Source: Leucogyrophana mollusca | Taxonomy: Eukaryota > Basidiomycota > Agaricomycetes > Boletales | Reading direction: 5' to 3' | Assembly: GCA_021014945.1 (NCBI GenBank) | Contig: MU266415.1 | Span: forward strand, 41,293 to 105,292 | Length of the DNA: 64,000 nt | Part shown: in pieces, positions 63,125 to 64,000 of the stretch | Layout: each line of letters opens with the position of its first letter | Numbering within the stretch: position 1 is the stretch's first letter | Made by a program: the position numbers and the translations under genes | The notes under the pieces: model-generated | Seen by the model: the letters and a program-made list of their open reading frames with translations, nothing else | The model's database searches: none | What the model was told of the DNA's origin: nothing

Positions 63125-63647
63125 GAGAGCAACTTCCACAGCTCTGCACGGACTGGAAGTTGCGCTGACTCCGACCATGCACCTATGGAGATCCGCCTCA
63201 ATGCGTCTGTGTAAGGTTCTCTTACTGTAGAGTCAATTGACTCTCTACTTACTTCACACCGAGGAACGTGACCCAGTGTCTATTCCAATGGTGTATGTAG
63301 GTAGTGTAAAAGATGTTGTATATAATTACTTAATCACTATTTATATGCCACTGATGTGGCTGTGCCTTACACCCCCCCGCACATGAGCATCCAACGGCTC
63401 ATTAATAGGTACAGTAAGTATCAATGTAAATGACAAACAGAAATGTTTGAATGAACGTGAATAGGCGATTGCCTATTAAAAGGAATGTAGGCCGTCGACG
63501 TAGTGTCGACGGTAGGGTATAATCGACTAGATGTCGATGGGGCTATAGCCAGCCATTGCCGGCTCGTCGTGATATAGGATAACCAGACCTACAATAGTAG
63601 GCCGCGCTCGAGGCATCAACGATACCGTTGATTGGTGACGAATCCCC
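63125..63647. other. Non-coding stretch rich in inverted repeats
   Basis: About 520 bp between Gag and the edge ORF. It contains an 8-bp inverted pair, GTGTAAGG (63209-63216) and CCTTACAC (63365-63372), a 14-bp palindrome GAGTCAATTGACTC (63230-63243), and the left part of the hairpin cluster. No gene. Confidence 0.6.
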
Positions 63648-63747
63648 TTACTCATCAGGGATTATCGCGTCTCCCGCGTCATCGCGGGTGTGTGTTTGTA
63701 TAGCGGCGTTGCCGCTGTGTTCTGGTTGTATAGCGGCGTTGCCGCTG
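63347..63747. repeat. Cluster of perfect short hairpins
   Basis: Perfect inverted repeats with small loops: GCCAC 63347/63356, ATGAGC 63383/63397 (8-nt loop), AATAGGC 63460/63471, CCGTCGAC 63492/63505, ATCGAC 63522/63533, palindrome GGCTATAGCC 63541-63550, CCTAC 63588/63597, ATCAACG 63615/63626, CCCGCG 63673/63683, and AGCGGC twice (63702/63711 and 63732/63741). Further weaker ones lie beyond (CAGCC 63776/63786). Loops are mostly 3-5 nt. The stems are different sequences, so this is not a simple tandem repeat. Confidence 0.8.
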
Positions 63748-64000
63748 GGCTCGACCATCATGGGGCCTTCGCCCTCAGCCGATGTGGCTGGTACCACGTC
63801 GGGCGCGTTTCCCGAGCTCCCCGCTAGGTTACCCATTGCCGAAGGGTTTGCGGGGGCGCCCGCATTCCCAAAGGATATGGACGCAGGCTGGGGAGGTGCA
63901 CCTGCACCGCCCAGCGTGGACGCCGATCCCGCAACTACGGCGCCTTCTGCCGCTCGCTGGATGAGGGGGTTGTCCCCAAACAGAGAGGCCGGCGCTGCGC
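63648..64000 (-). CDS. C-terminus of an unidentified Gly/Ala-rich protein, runs off right edge
   Basis: Open minus frame from the right edge to a stop at 63648, at least 116 residues. It reads ASLFGDNPLIQRAAEGAVV, then GGAGAPPQPASISFGNAGAP, then MGNLAGSSGNAPDVVPATSA, and ends with a repeated SGNAAIQ and DDAGDAIIPDE. It is rich in Gly, Ala, Pro, Ser and Asn; no domain is seen. The SGNAAIQ repeat is coded by a 22-bp direct repeat. It sits in the transposable-element island and could be part of a retroelement Gag-like protein, or a host gene end. Not recognised. Confidence 0.45.
   Translation of the reverse strand, partial: AAPASLFGDNPLIQRAAEGAVVAGSASTLGGAGAPPQPASISFGNAGAPANPSAMGNLAGSSGNAPDVVPATSAEGEGPMMVEPSGNAAIQPEHSGNAAIQTHTRDDAGDAIIPDE
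63696..63747. repeat. Two direct copies of a 22-bp unit
   Basis: The same 22 bp occurs at 63696-63717 and 63726-63747, spaced 30 bp apart. Each copy contains the AGCGGC-GTT-GCCGCT hairpin. On the minus strand each encodes the SGNAAIQ peptide of the edge ORF. Confidence 0.85.

Overview
The window is nuclear DNA of a filamentous basidiomycete, most likely an agaricomycete. Genes are dense, on both strands, and cut by many introns of about 48-60 nt. The predicted proteins read as fungal orthologues. The right end carries fungal-type Tc1/mariner and Ty3/Gypsy-like debris. I cannot name the species. I found no tRNA, rRNA or CRISPR. Twenty-one protein genes can be supported in the first 59.2 kb. 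The last 4.8 kb is a transposable-element island.

Layout. 1-4.2 kb: a mitochondrial FAD/folate-type carrier running off the left edge, a small secreted eight-cysteine protein, and a cytochrome b5/acyl-CoA dehydrogenase fusion. 4.7-8.8 kb: a RAD16-like SNF2/RING repair ATPase. 10.1-11.8 kb: class II fructose-bisphosphate aldolase. 12.2-18.1 kb: a long disordered protein of unknown function, a WW-domain protein and an HMG-box protein. 18.9-22.1 kb: a PNUTS/Ppn1-like PP1 regulator. 22.5-25.6 kb: a LIM-domain-binding (LDB/Adn1-type) cofactor. 26.1-26.9 kb: IMP3. 27.4-33.3 kb: an Unc104/KIF1-type kinesin-3. 35.5-37.3 kb: a cyclopropane-fatty-acid-synthase-family methyltransferase. 40.8-43.9 kb: ARL2 and the Hem25 glycine carrier. 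44.4-49.6 kb: RNA polymerase III largest subunit. 49.8-51 kb: proteasome alpha subunit Scl1/PSMA6. 51.8-55.7 kb: Rab escort protein and a nucleolin/Gar2-like protein. 56-59.2 kb: RIC8 and Mediator subunit MED10. 59.5-64 kb: a Tc1/mariner transposase split by a solo LTR, a frameshifted gene fragment, a decayed Gag, a run of perfect hairpins, and an ORF that leaves the window.

Most genes are housekeeping. Several serve growth and ribosome supply: RPC1, IMP3, the nucleolin-like protein, aldolase and the proteasome subunit. Two close divergent pairs (RPC1/SCL1, 287 bp; MRS6/nucleolin, 184 bp) may share promoters. I see no biosynthetic cluster or defence system.

The most unusual things are gene structure and the right-hand island. 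Very small exons are needed to restore conserved motifs: 6 and 12 nt in aldolase; 12, 19, 11 and 7 nt in the kinesin; 17 nt in ARL2; a 7-nt first coding exon in the methyltransferase. Three genes need a GC-AG intron. At the right, a 754-bp solo LTR with perfect 5-bp target duplications sits inside an otherwise intact transposase frame, and a cluster of perfect short hairpins lies next to an unidentified ORF. Exon boundaries were worked out by eye from splice signals and family motifs, so individual junctions can be wrong.
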